NCBI RefSeq assembly: GCF_003991905.1
Contig: NZ_RSCL01000001.1
Coordinates: forward strand, 744,654-808,653
Length of the DNA stretch: 64,000 nt
Origin: Dulcicalothrix desertica PCC 7102
GTDB taxonomy: Bacteria > Cyanobacteriota > Cyanobacteriia > Cyanobacteriales > Nostocaceae
Direction of reading: 5' to 3'
Below are positions 27,602 through 37,190 of the stretch, piece by piece. A model generated the notes under the pieces. It had not been told where the DNA came from. It saw nothing but the letters and a program-made list of their open reading frames with translations, and made no database searches. The position numbers and the translations under genes were made by a program. The first letter of the stretch is position 1, and every line of letters starts with the position of its first letter.

Positions 27602-28441
27602 ATGCAACGAAAAGTTAAATTTATTATTCTGTTTGTAGCTTCTTTCATATTGATATCAATTTTCTCATTTGCCTTGTTTTTGAATACAGTAGCGCCTTTC
27701 CGAGCAAATACACCGATTGAAGCTGTTACAATTGGGTTTGAGACATCAACACCCGTTAGATTTTATGGAAATATTTTTGAATCATGTACAAAAACTAATG
27801 ATATTACAGAGTGTCTTGTAAATATACAGAAGCGTCCTTTAGAAATAACGCTTAATTCTCCAAAATTAGAGCCGAATGAACTTCCCAAATGTCTAATATC
27901 CTACGCCGGACAAAACTTTAATTGTTTTGTAGGAAGTGGTGGTTATGCGGGTGGAGTTCGCTTTCTTAACTCGATTTACACAACTAGCGCTTTAGGTTTG
28001 ACTAGCCAGCAATTACAAACTTTAAAGTCAGATAATTGGTTTGCTCAGTTCAATCAAAATACTTGGTCAAATATATTAATCTTTTTATCCGTTATTTTTG
28101 GTATTCTTGCGGCAATTATTATTTGGCAATATCCAAATAGATATGTACAGGTGTTTGCTAGTTTAGTTATCGGTTTGAATATTTTCTATCAGGGAATAAT
28201 TCAAATTTATAAAATTAAACCAGTAACAAATATTTTACTAAATTTGAATGAGTCGCACATAATGTTTATTGCGGCTTTATTTGCCCTGCTTGGAACTGGT
28301 TTGATTTTAACGCTTAATTGGCAACGTCAAAACTTAATTAAGTTCTTTTCCATTATCGGTGGTGTAAATATCGCTTATGTATTTGGGCTACTTGTTTATG
28401 GGTTTTTAGTTAGTGGTGGCTTTATTATTGCCGATTATTAA
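27602..28441 (+). CDS. Membrane protein of unknown function
   Basis: 279 residues. An N-terminal membrane helix (FIILFVASFILISIFSFALFL) is followed by an extracytoplasmic domain of about 125 residues with four or more cysteines (SCTKTNDITEC, PKCLIS, NFNCFVGSGGYAGG), which may form disulphides. Four further helices follow in the second half (for example ILIFLSVIFGILAAIIIW and IMFIAALFALLGTGLIL). Family not recognised. It lies right before CRISPR array 1 but on the opposite strand to array transcription. Confidence 0.65.
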   Translation: MQRKVKFIILFVASFILISIFSFALFLNTVAPFRANTPIEAVTIGFETSTPVRFYGNIFESCTKTNDITECLVNIQKRPLEITLNSPKLEPNELPKCLISYAGQNFNCFVGSGGYAGGVRFLNSIYTTSALGLTSQQLQTLKSDNWFAQFNQNTWSNILIFLSVIFGILAAIIIWQYPNRYVQVFASLVIGLNIFYQGIIQIYKIKPVTNILLNLNESHIMFIAALFALLGTGLILTLNWQRQNLIKFFSIIGGVNIAYVFGLLVYGFLVSGGFIIADY

Positions 28442-28451
28442 TTAACCGTAT

Positions 28452-28490
28452 AAGGCTACACCCCAATTTGCTACTCTGGGGTTAGCTATG
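28452..28490. terminator. Hairpin between membrane-protein gene and array 1
   Basis: GGCTACACCCCA and TGGGGTTAGCT pair around a loop of about 11 nt. It is placed to end either the rightward gene or the leftward array-1 transcript. No long T-run is present on either side, so function is uncertain. Confidence 0.4.
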
Positions 28491-28497
28491 GCAGTTC

Positions 28498-29606
28498 ATG
28501 CTTAACGCCTTACGGCATCTAAGGTTACAGCACAAATTGCTTTGCAGAAACCAGCGCGCGTGTAATTTCCTGCTCAACGCCTTACGGCATCTAAGGTTAC
28601 AGCACGACTTCAATAGGGTAGCTAGTAACGGTGCCAGTATCTGCTCAACGCCTTACGGCATCTAAGGTTACAGCACCATCATAATTAGTTCCACTTGCTA
28701 ATGGTGCATATACTGCTCAACGCCTTACGGCATCTAAGGTTACAGCACAATTTGACTTGTTAACATTATTTAATTATCCTTACTGCTCAACGCCTTACGG
28801 CATCTAAGGTTACAGCACTTCTGATAGTATCTCTTTGAACTTAGACCTGTATTCTGCTCAACGCCTTACGGCATCTAAGGTTACAGCACTCTGCCGCGTC
28901 TGCGAAAACAGAGACGCCCAAAACTGCTCAACGCCTTACGGCATCTAAGGTTACAGCACCAACATAACTTTCTCCCTTGGTTACAAACATTTTACATCTG
29001 CTCAACGCCTTACGGCATCTAAGGTTACAGCACAGTCTTACACTTCTAAAACATGTGGCAACTGTGGTCTGCTCAACGCCTTACGGCATCTAAGGTTACA
29101 GCACAACCTATTTATAGTTGAGTTAAGTAGGTATAGATGCAACTGCTCAACGCCTTACGGCATCTAAGGTTACAGCACCGTTTGATTCAGTAGTAACCAA
29201 ATTTGAAGTAAGTACTGCTCAACGCCTTACGGCATCTAAGGTTACAGCACTTATCTAGAATCTCAAATCCCTGCTGGTGATAGTTCTGCTCAACGCCTTA
29301 CGGCATCTAAGGTTACAGCACGGTCTATCGATTGAGGTTTTGACAAAGAAACATTGCTGCTCAACGCCTTACGGCATCTAAGGTTACAGCACGTTGGGGC
29401 GCCATGCATTGTTAACATCGCATTGTCCCTGCTCAACGCCTTACGGCATCTAAGGTTACAGCACAGCAACATCTCTCTAGCACATTCCAGAAATACTACC
29501 TGCTCAACGCCTTACGGCATCTAAGGTTACAGCACAAATTCCTGATTGCTTTGCGTGCTGTCTTAAGATTCTGCTCAACGCCTTACGGCATCTAAGGTTA
29601 CAGCAC
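28498..29606 (-). CRISPR. CRISPR array 1: 16 repeats of 36 bp, 15 spacers
   Basis: The + strand repeat begins CTGCTCAACGCCTTACGGCA and ends TCTAAGGTTACAGCAC; spacers are about 34-38 bp. Repeats are identical except the leftmost (28498-28533), which has ATGCTTAACG at its start. That decay marks the leader-distal end, and the conserved leader lies on the right (29607-29858), so the array is transcribed leftward. In crRNA sense the repeat contains CCTTA-GATGCCG-TAAGG, a short stem for Cas6 cleavage. It directly follows cas2. Confidence 0.97.
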
Positions 29607-29858
29607 GGCGCCTTCCAAAATCCTTGTATGGCGCAGTTCCCTAGACGATTTTACAAGCACCTGGTGCAAAAAGCTATTACAGAACTTGGTTATATGAGAA
29701 AAGAGAAAAAACTAACTTCTGTAATTCTCTATTGGTAAGCCTTTCAGCATTTTGCAAGCACCTCTAAAGACTTAAAGAGGCTTTAAACTATCCTGCTACA
29801 AGTCTTACAGCGAAAAAAGTTGTCTTTTTTGGTTTCACACTCAGAGGTGCTTGTAATT
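29607..29858 (-). promoter_or_regulatory. Leader of array 1
   Basis: About 250 bp between the first repeat and the cas2 stop. It shares with leaders 2 and 3 a block beside the first repeat (GGCGCCT), ATTTTACAAGCACCTG (29648 on), TTTCAGCATTTTGCAAGCACC (29742-29762) and an inverted AGGTGCTTGTAATTTTAGA (29845-29863), in the same order and similar spacing. The inverted motif abuts the cas2 stop codon. It should contain the array promoter and spacer-integration signals (family knowledge). Confidence 0.8.
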
Positions 29859-30152
29859 TTAGACGATTAAAAAAGGTTCGTCTCGATTTTGCCATATTCC
29901 AGGGCGGTTATATTTTGGGATATCTTCGACACAGCGGTTACTGAGACGAATAAATAGGATATTGTCCTCAGTAGCTAATATTGTTTCTAATTCCCAACGT
30001 AACTTTTCGCGCGTGCGTTGACTTAACCAGCAGCGAAATATTGAGTATTGAACTCTTTCGCCGTATCCTTCTATAAGTTTGTAAGCTTTGCGCCATCGTT
30101 TTTGACAGCGAATGTCGTAACAAATAATGTAGCAATTTTTTAGTTCTGCCAT
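29859..30152 (-). CDS. cas2: CRISPR-associated endonuclease Cas2
   Basis: 97 residues, the normal size. NCYIICYDIRCQKRWRKAYKLIEGYGERVQYSIFRCWLS shows the ferredoxin-like start with the conserved Asp (YDI) and the strand-helix pattern of Cas2; it ends FIRLSNRC...IWQNRDEPFLIV. Cas2 bridges two Cas1 dimers during spacer integration. It follows the cas4-cas1 fusion by 17 bp and precedes leader 1. Confidence 0.95.
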   Translation of the reverse strand: MAELKNCYIICYDIRCQKRWRKAYKLIEGYGERVQYSIFRCWLSQRTREKLRWELETILATEDNILFIRLSNRCVEDIPKYNRPGIWQNRDEPFLIV

Positions 30153-30169
30153 AATTGTCTAAAATTTAT

Positions 30170-31834
30170 TTATCTAACAATTAATTGTGCGAATAATCCA
30201 CCTTCACCTGACCACTCTTTTTCTAATAACCTCACTTCCAGTTCTAAAAGTCTTCGGTATGTTAGTGAGTATTCAGTAACAGGGTGTTTCCAAGTTTCTT
30301 GTTTACGTCTTTCGTACATGTCTACAAATTTACGCTTACCTGCTTCACTTAACCAAACTCTGTTTCCGCGCGCTTCAAAGTCTTCTTTTACATCCCATTG
30401 ACCACGATTTATTGATGCGACAATTGGCATATCAACGAGTGGGACGCGAAAAATCTCCATCAAGTCTAAGGCTAATGGCGGCGCCTGAGTACGAGGTTGA
30501 TGATAAAGTCCTAATGCTGGTTCTAAACCAACTGTTAAAATAGCATTCATCACATCTTTAAGTAACAATGAATACCCAAATCCCAACATTGTATTGAAGC
30601 GGTCTTTAGGTGGGCGCCGATTGCGTCCATCGAATTGTAGCTCATTGGCGACGTTAGGTAAAATTAAACTTGGTAAGGCGCCGAAGTATAAAGCAGCTAG
30701 TCTACCTTCCATTCCAAGTAAAGAAGCAATCGATTTTACTGAAGGAACTTGTTTTAGTAAGACTTGCATCTGCTTAATAGCTGTTTGTAATATCTCTGAT
30801 GCTGCTTTACCTCGTGTACCACGCATCAAAAATTTACGTTGTCCTTGCCCACGACAAATTACTAATCTTTTTGCGAGTTCTAAGCAAGTTTCTGAATTAC
30901 TTAACGCTGCATATTGGCGCACTCGTCGCTGAATGCTACCTTGACGAATATCGAAACTACCAAGGTAACGCCCACCACCAGAAATAAAATGCACCCCAAT
31001 ACCATGTTCTGCACAGAAATATAATGCTTGGGTGGAAATTTGTGAAAAACTGTGTAGTACTAATTGCCCTATTTGTTGTGCTGGTATTTTTTCTTCTGGT
31101 TGACCACGACGGGCAATTTTAATTTGTTCTCCAGTTCTTCCAACTGCTGTACCTGGTTCAAGTACATGTATAATTTGTCGCGTATCGTCTTCTGGAAAAA
31201 GTCTTATTGGTTGCCACTCACGGTCATGTACTAAACGCGCTTCTTCGGGTAAACATACAGGCGCCAATGAACACCTTGCACAAAGCCGTTCATTATCAGC
31301 AACAGGTGGTCTGTGTGTCGATTGTTGTAGTTGACGTGCTTGCTGTATTGCGTCACGTACTGCTTGGCGCCCTGCATCATCTAAAGGAACATGTACCAAA
31401 ACATTATCAGCATGGTAGCGAATACGACCTTCTTTAATTGGAAGACCTAATGCTGATTCAAGTAAACAAGCATAAGCAAGAATCTGCAACTTATCACTTT
31501 CCCAAGCTTGCGGTTGCTTCTTTTCATCCCGATGGCAACGTCCGCGCTTGTGTTCATAAGGAATAGTTTCTCCATCACGAGTTCGTAGCGCATCAACACG
31601 TCCACGCAAACCTAACTCTTCACTAACAAGAAATAATTCCTCCCATTCTTCATCTTCCTTTTTCTCAAGTTCCGTATGTAAACGGCGCCCAGCAAAGACT
31701 GCTGCATCTTGTGTATAAAGTTCCTCAACTTCTTCAAGGTAAAAAAGACGAGGACAATACGCAAGTGCGTGAAGTGAAGACACACGGATAGTTTCAAGTT
31801 TGGTGTTGAGGTCAAGGTATTGAACAGTTTCCAT
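30170..31834 (-). CDS. cas4-cas1: Cas4-Cas1 fusion protein (spacer acquisition)
   Basis: 554 residues from ATG 31832-31834. The Cas4 half (1 to about 205) has the iron-sulphur cysteines Cys27 (AYCPRLFYLEE) and Cys185, Cys188 and Cys194 (LCARCSLAPVC), and RecB-nuclease residues in GRVDALRTRDGETIPYEHKRG. The Cas1 half (about 205-554) contains MLGFGYSLLLKDVMNAILTVG and EPALGLYHQPRTQAPPLALDLMEIFR, the usual Cas1 core. Fused Cas4-Cas1 processes and integrates PAM-bearing spacers and is typical of the MYXAN/Dev I-B type and some I-U/I-G systems. A longer in-frame start at 31912 would translate a CRISPR repeat (VLTSDVVRR), so I rejected it. Confidence 0.95.
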   Translation of the reverse strand: METVQYLDLNTKLETIRVSSLHALAYCPRLFYLEEVEELYTQDAAVFAGRRLHTELEKKEDEEWEELFLVSEELGLRGRVDALRTRDGETIPYEHKRGRCHRDEKKQPQAWESDKLQILAYACLLESALGLPIKEGRIRYHADNVLVHVPLDDAGRQAVRDAIQQARQLQQSTHRPPVADNERLCARCSLAPVCLPEEARLVHDREWQPIRLFPEDDTRQIIHVLEPGTAVGRTGEQIKIARRGQPEEKIPAQQIGQLVLHSFSQISTQALYFCAEHGIGVHFISGGGRYLGSFDIRQGSIQRRVRQYAALSNSETCLELAKRLVICRGQGQRKFLMRGTRGKAASEILQTAIKQMQVLLKQVPSVKSIASLLGMEGRLAALYFGALPSLILPNVANELQFDGRNRRPPKDRFNTMLGFGYSLLLKDVMNAILTVGLEPALGLYHQPRTQAPPLALDLMEIFRVPLVDMPIVASINRGQWDVKEDFEARGNRVWLSEAGKRKFVDMYERRKQETWKHPVTEYSLTYRRLLELEVRLLEKEWSGEGGLFAQLIVR

Positions 31835-31874
31835 AAATGACTGTAAGGTAATTGTAATAAGTTGTACAAATTTT

Positions 31875-33694
31875 ATGCGCCTTACGACATCTGAGGTTAA
31901 AACAGCGACCATCCACGCTTTCGCATTAATTCAATTGAGTGATGCTCAACGCCTTACGACATCTAAGGTTAAAACACCTACGGGAAATGCGACACCCGCA
32001 CCCATCATACTACTGCTCAACGCCTTGCGACATCTAAGGTTAAAACACACACCTATTTTTAGTCGCATGATAAAACATAGCTGCACTGCTCAACGCCTTG
32101 CGACATCTAAGGTTAAAACACCAAATATTGGCGCCTCCAATCACTACCAGTCCTCCCTGCTCAACGCCTTGCGACATCTAAGGTTAAAACACGGCAAAGT
32201 AAATTCAAAGAAGTCATCACCGAAAGAACTGCTCAACGCCTTGCGACATCTAAGGTTAAAACACATTTACCCTACGGATTAAAGTAAAGCTATCTCTTGC
32301 CTGCTCAACGCCTTGCGACATCTAAGGTTAAAACACTTTCTAGTTCTACTTGCTGAAACCCATTACTTACCTCTGCTCAACGCCTTGCGACATCTAAGGT
32401 TAAAACACGATATTTGCTACCCAATTAAATTCAAGAAGGGATTTCTGCTCAACGCCTTGCGACATCTAAGGTTAAAACACCTCTTCACGGCTGTTACCCA
32501 TCCAAGGGTTTGTCTCTGCTCAACGCCTTGCGACATCTAAGGTTAAAACACTTGGATTCAATTCCATCTCTTTCGCACATTTCTTAGCTGCTCAACGCCT
32601 TGCGACATCTAAGGTTAAAACACGGTAGATACCAGTCAGCAACAGTGTTTCAGTATCTCTGCTCAACGCCTTGCGACATCTAAGGTTAAAACACAGTTGA
32701 ATTGCAGTTTACTAGCTGCTTTTTGATTACTGCTCAACGCCTTGCGACATCTAAGGTTAAAACACCTGGCAAAGGTTGTTGGTCGAAACTACCATTTAAA
32801 CTGCTCAACGCCTTGCGACATCTAAGGTTAAAACACCATCAATCCAGTATTCGTCAGGCGTTAAATAGTCTTCTGCTCAACGCCTTGCGACATCTAAGGT
32901 TAAAACACCTTCTTCTAAATTGGTTATATCGCTCGCTACTAATTCTGCTCAACGCCTTGCGACATCTAAGGTTAAAACACTATCAAGTGACAAACGACCC
33001 CAAATGGTTAAATGCTGCTCAACGCCTTGCGACATCTAAGGTTAAAACACCTACCTCTACCAGCTATGAACGTCCCTGAAGTCACTGCTCAACGCCTTGC
33101 GACATCTAAGGTTAAAACACAATGTTTAACTAAACGCCTACTGAAGAACCTAATACCTGCTCAACGCCTTGCGACATCTAAGGTTAAAACACAATTGGGT
33201 TGTACTTCTGGGAAAAAACTTTCAATCACTGCTCAACGCCTTGCGACATCTAAGGTTAAAACACTTCTCACCCAATGATGACCCAATGCAAATAGCTGTA
33301 CTGCTCAACGCCTTGCGACATCTAAGGTTAAAACACTACTTACTCCAAATCTGGTTACTACTGAGTCAAGCTGCTCAACGCCTTGCGACATCTAAGGTTA
33401 AAACACAATATCAGGTAGTAATTTCTAACTTGATTGACCAACTGCTCAACGCCTTGCGACATCTAAGGTTAAAACACCTTCATCATTGCCGCCTAATTAC
33501 AGGGAAACGGCGACTGCTCAACGCCTTGCGACATCTAAGGTTAAAACACGGTCTATTTTGGTTAGAAGCTAATGAGATACGGTAAACTGCTCAACGCCTT
33601 GCGACATCTAAGGTTAAAACACGGATATCCCCGGAAGAGGTAGAGCGTAACGTAGCAGCTGCTCAACGCCTTGCGACATCTAAGGTTAAAACAC
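31875..33694 (-). CRISPR. CRISPR array 2: 26 repeats of 36 bp, 25 spacers
   Basis: The + strand repeat begins CTGCTCAACGCCTTGCGACA and ends TCTAAGGTTAAAACAC. The leftmost copy (31875-31905) has lost 5 bp and decayed; the second (31942-31977) has ACGCCTTACGACA, a variant nearer arrays 1 and 3. The other 24 look identical. Leader 2 is on the right, so transcription is leftward, running straight into cas4-cas1, whose ATG is 41 bp past the last repeat. An array between cas5 and the adaptation genes is unusual. Confidence 0.97.
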
Positions 33695-33965
33695 AGCGCC
33701 TGCTGAAAACATTATGCAGCAAAGCCTCCTAAACAATTTTACAAGCACCTGGCGCCAAATGCTATTACAGAGGTTGATTGCAAAAGCCAGTGAGCAAATT
33801 GGGCTTCTACAACTGTTGACTAGTAAAGCTTTCAGCATTTTGCAAGCACCTTTAAGGACTTGAAAACTACTCCTAACCCTGTTATTACAAGCCTTCTGGG
33901 TGAAAAAGTGATTTTATTAGACTTCACACTCGAAGGTGCTTGCAATTTTAGATGCTTGGTAAATC
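33695..33965 (-). promoter_or_regulatory. Leader of array 2
   Basis: About 270 bp from the first repeat to the cas5 stop. It carries AGCGCCTGCTGAAA beside the repeat, CAATTTTACAAGCACCTGG (near 33735), CTTTCAGCATTTTGCAAGCA (near 33827) and inverted AAGGTGCTTGCAATTTTAGA (near 33932), matching leaders 1 and 3. The match continues to within about 15 bp of the cas5 stop codon. Confidence 0.8.
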
Positions 33966-34613
33966 TTATTCAGTTTGAATTATTGTCCAAGCTTGTTCTG
34001 GTGGATGGGTTTGTGTCTGTTCTCGAAGTAGGTATCGGCGCCAACGAGTACCTTGTGAGCCAACGTGGTCTACCCAATAAGGTAATGCTAATGTTCCATC
34101 TTCGTCTTGAACCAACCAGCGCGGTTGTTTATTAAAACTACCTGACCAAAGTTTGACAGCATTTACTAAATCTCGACTTTCGCCTAATGATAATCCACCA
34201 AAGCGGTCTATCTTTTCAGGATGGGTAAAGGCATTTTGCAAGCGTTCTAATAAATTTGGCTTTGCTGCATCTGTGCCTGGTTTTACCCAAACGATAAATT
34301 CAGTATTTGTCAACAATTCTTGATAATCGGGACGCGCGTTAGTGGGGTCGTGAATATCTTTTTTTTTGAACCTACGAAAGGTTCTGATTACTGTTGATTT
34401 TTCAGGTTCAGATAGTAAAGCGATTGCTAACTCGACTCCACAATGTTTATAACGGTCTGTTTCTCCTACCATAGATAGTAACATTCCGTATACTGTTGAA
34501 GGTGGGGGTACAGGATAAGTTTCTGCATATTCGCGCGCACGAGATTGACGGAAACAGGCTATAGGTACTTCAATTTGGATAGCTAGAGAATTAATTGCTA
34601 AAGAATTTGTCAT
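33966..34613 (-). CDS. cas5: Type I-B (MYXAN) Cas5 / DevS-like
   Basis: 215 residues from ATG 34611-34613, which overlaps the cas7 stop codon as ATGA. LAIQIEVPIACFRQSRAREYAETYPVPPPSTVYGMLLSMVGE is the classic Cas5 N-terminus (strand, PPPSTVYGML, glycine-rich turn). Cas5 caps the 5' handle of crRNA in Cascade. The DevS assignment rests on its place after a DevR-like Cas7 and on the MYXAN gene set. Leader 2 begins right after its stop. Confidence 0.92.
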   Translation of the reverse strand: MTNSLAINSLAIQIEVPIACFRQSRAREYAETYPVPPPSTVYGMLLSMVGETDRYKHCGVELAIALLSEPEKSTVIRTFRRFKKKDIHDPTNARPDYQELLTNTEFIVWVKPGTDAAKPNLLERLQNAFTHPEKIDRFGGLSLGESRDLVNAVKLWSGSFNKQPRWLVQDEDGTLALPYWVDHVGSQGTRWRRYLLREQTQTHPPEQAWTIIQTE

Positions 34614-35545
34614 TTCGTTAACTCCAGTTGTGGTAACTGTAAATCTTGAGCAATTTTTTGTTTTAAGTTTTGTACAGCAGCTTTGATACCTGGGGTTACG
34701 TTGGCGCCTAATTGTTTTAGCTTTTCGCCATGTTCTGAATTCGCAATGCTGCCTGCAACCCATAACTCTTTTGCTTCAAGATCTTTTGCCTCTACACGAC
34801 GTATTAATTCTGGTGCAGTTATTTCACCGTCTTCACCTTCTTCAAAAGAATAAAGGAGTCTAGGTGAAAAATCATGCGTCCATCGCAGCACAATACAATC
34901 TGGAGAAAAATCATATAAAAAGCGCGAATGATTTCCTGCAACCTCACCTAAAGAAGCCAAACCTTCTAAAACTGGAATGATGCGAGATTGATCTTTAAGA
35001 CGGTTTGGAGTTAATGCAAAACCATATTGATAACAGGTTGCATGAACTTCTGTCCCGTAGAGTGATGTGCGACCTTTTTTACCACTTGCTGAATTAAATG
35101 TTAAATCTCCAGCATAAGGAGTCATGGAAACGGCACGAGTAACTTCTAATACTCCACGTTTGGCTGTTGTGGTTCCTTTTGCAGCTTCTTTACCTTTTCC
35201 TTTTGCTGGCTTTTCAGGTTTATCAGAACCTTCTGTTTTGGCGCCTTCTGCTCGCATAAAGCCCAAAACGTCATCATCGATAAAAATAGTATCATCGAAA
35301 TTTTGATTTTCCCAGATATTATCGTTTGTGTCATCATCCCAGCGACGATTAACTTTACAACCATTACCAGCAGTTTGCCAATAATAACGTAATGCCCAAC
35401 GAATAGCTTCTGCTGATACTGTTGTGTGAACTTCTCCTTTCCACAGTATTTTTTGCAAAGTTGTTATATTACCTTCATTTTCACCACGATTATTTGCTGC
35501 TGTACCGTAACTAGTTAATATGTTACCAAAAAGATGTAATGTCAT
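34610..35545 (-). CDS. cas7: Type I-B Cas7 / Cst2 / DevR-like backbone subunit
   Basis: 311 residues. LHLFGNILTSYGTAANNRGENEGNITTLQKILWKGEVHTTVSAEAIRWALRYYWQ matches the DevR/Cst2 N-terminus. An Ala/Lys/Gly-rich loop (EGSDKPEKPAKGKGKEAAKG) at about 110-130 is followed by VTRAVSMTPYAGDLTFNSASG and a C-terminal domain. Cas7 polymerises along crRNA in Cascade. AGGAG lies 9 nt before the ATG. In Myxococcus the homologue DevR also acts in development; there is nothing here to test that. Confidence 0.93.
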   Translation of the reverse strand: MTLHLFGNILTSYGTAANNRGENEGNITTLQKILWKGEVHTTVSAEAIRWALRYYWQTAGNGCKVNRRWDDDTNDNIWENQNFDDTIFIDDDVLGFMRAEGAKTEGSDKPEKPAKGKGKEAAKGTTTAKRGVLEVTRAVSMTPYAGDLTFNSASGKKGRTSLYGTEVHATCYQYGFALTPNRLKDQSRIIPVLEGLASLGEVAGNHSRFLYDFSPDCIVLRWTHDFSPRLLYSFEEGEDGEITAPELIRRVEAKDLEAKELWVAGSIANSEHGEKLKQLGANVTPGIKAAVQNLKQKIAQDLQLPQLELTK

Positions 35546-35612
35546 GAATTATCTACTCCTGTTTTGCTTGTAATATCTAAGTTGGCCTAATTTATGGATT
35601 GGCAACTAAAAG

Positions 35613-37190
35613 TTACTCTAAATCATCAAAACCATATATTCCATCATCTGATTCTTTAACTTCTATATTTTCTGTATTATTATCTGTATCACTGTCACCT
35701 TGATCTTCTCCATTACTAACTCCTTTACCTTTATAACTAGCAAGCGCTAATAAAGCCAAATCTCTAGATTTTTTCCAATGTTTTTCTTGCATAACTAACT
35801 CCATCAAGTCTTGCCAATTTTCTTGCAAAGTTGGAATTTTTCCTGCCCTTGACCAAAAATCAGTAATAAACTCTCGAAAAGTATTAGCATTTTTACAACG
35901 TGCTAATCCTGTTCTTATACGTACAGTTTCTCTGTCAAAATTAGCTACTTCATGTCGTTTCTGAGCGTTGTCGTATATTTTTCCATACGTGTATTTAATT
36001 GCTTCGTGACATACTTGAACAAATAACTTTTCCCGCTCTGCCCAATCTACTTTTTGAACCATTTGGTGTAATCCTCCTCTTTCATACGTTAATCTTTCAA
36101 ATAATTCATTACTGTTAACTTTATCTGCTAAACCTTCATACCAAGGTTTATTTTGTGCAAGATTTTCAGCAATGATTTCGCGAGCAAAGCTGCAAGCAAT
36201 AAATCCGCTTTCTTTTCCTTTAACTGATTTGTCTTGTAAATAATCTTTACAAAATTGATAGTTTTTACAAATTTGACTATCTGCTTTAACTATATACAAA
36301 TCAGTACGTGTTTTTTGCTGTGTAGACCATGCGACAGTTCCTAATGTCACAACTTGGCAATTTGATAAACCAAAAGTCTTAGCAATGTTTGCTGTTGTTT
36401 CATAAGTCAAAAATCTTAGCCCTGCATCACCTAAACCAGATGCATAAAAATCTTTATAAACAGCGTTTCTGAGGTGTTTGTTTTGACGATACAAAGCATA
36501 TTTTTCCAAATCGCTAATTTCAGGTATTACAAGTGCATATTGCGCGCGTTTGTCTCGTAATCTTGAACGAAGAACATAATAGTAACAAGCAACTGGTGCA
36601 AACAGTAGTAAGAATGCATTTTCAGGTGGTTCTTCAAAACTCGTATCTGTACTAAATGCAACATGACGCACTACAGCACCAGGGTTTAACCATCCTGCAA
36701 CACTAATGGGTTTGTTAAGAAACTTACCTCTTTTATCACAAAGATTACTTGCGAAATCTTGATAAGCATAACTTTCCAAAGACTTATAGCTAATAGGTAT
36801 TTGTATCTCTCCCTCATCTAACTGCAAAGTTTCTTTTACAACCCCCGTAGATTTATGAGTACTATTGTGTTGTAAAAATGTACCTAAAATACCTTGATGC
36901 ACTATGACTAAAGCATCTTTCCGCATTGTTTTAGCGTCTAATCCACGCAGTGCGATTAAACCGTCATGAAGCTGGAAACACTTGTTTAGTAACCATTCTA
37001 TAACTGTTTTGTCTTCACCATTATCTTCCCAACTCAGCGTTATTTTTCTATTTGTTGTTTCCCATTTAATTTTGTGAGGAAGGTCAACTTTATCTTTCTC
37101 CAACTGGTTTAAACTTATCCACAATCCTGCCAATCCTGCGCGATGTAATAATGTATAACTAGGATTACTTAAGTCAAACTCTATTTGCAT
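35613..37190 (-). CDS. cas8: Type I-B (MYXAN) Cas8a1 / Cmx1 / DevT-like large subunit
   Basis: 525 residues. The start MQIEFDLSNPSYTLLHRAGLAGLWISLNQLEKD is characteristic of Cmx1/DevT. The C-terminal part is helical (LMELVMQEKHWKKSRDLALLALASYKGKG) and ends in an acidic tail (DTDNNTENIEVKESDDG). As Cascade large subunit it should recognise the PAM and help recruit Cas3 (family knowledge). It overlaps cas3 by 10 bp and is separated from cas7 by 67 bp. Confidence 0.9.
   Translation of the reverse strand: MQIEFDLSNPSYTLLHRAGLAGLWISLNQLEKDKVDLPHKIKWETTNRKITLSWEDNGEDKTVIEWLLNKCFQLHDGLIALRGLDAKTMRKDALVIVHQGILGTFLQHNSTHKSTGVVKETLQLDEGEIQIPISYKSLESYAYQDFASNLCDKRGKFLNKPISVAGWLNPGAVVRHVAFSTDTSFEEPPENAFLLLFAPVACYYYVLRSRLRDKRAQYALVIPEISDLEKYALYRQNKHLRNAVYKDFYASGLGDAGLRFLTYETTANIAKTFGLSNCQVVTLGTVAWSTQQKTRTDLYIVKADSQICKNYQFCKDYLQDKSVKGKESGFIACSFAREIIAENLAQNKPWYEGLADKVNSNELFERLTYERGGLHQMVQKVDWAEREKLFVQVCHEAIKYTYGKIYDNAQKRHEVANFDRETVRIRTGLARCKNANTFREFITDFWSRAGKIPTLQENWQDLMELVMQEKHWKKSRDLALLALASYKGKGVSNGEDQGDSDTDNNTENIEVKESDDGIYGFDDLE

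Noticed and set aside
29290-29472. Leftward frame with repeated CNLRCRKALS
   Set aside because: Translation of array 1 repeats; no gene.
29607-29645. An extra 17th spacer or degenerate repeat at the right end of array 1
   Set aside because: The sequence beside the first repeat is shared by all three leaders (GGCGCCTGCTG-like), so it is leader, not spacer.
31875-33585. Rightward open frames in the arrays with repeated NALRHLRLKH or AQRLATSKVKT peptides
   Set aside because: These are translations of CRISPR repeats, not proteins.
34614-34763. 50-residue N-terminal extension of cas5
   Set aside because: It overlaps cas7 in another frame; the ATGA junction and the conserved Cas5 start support the shorter form.
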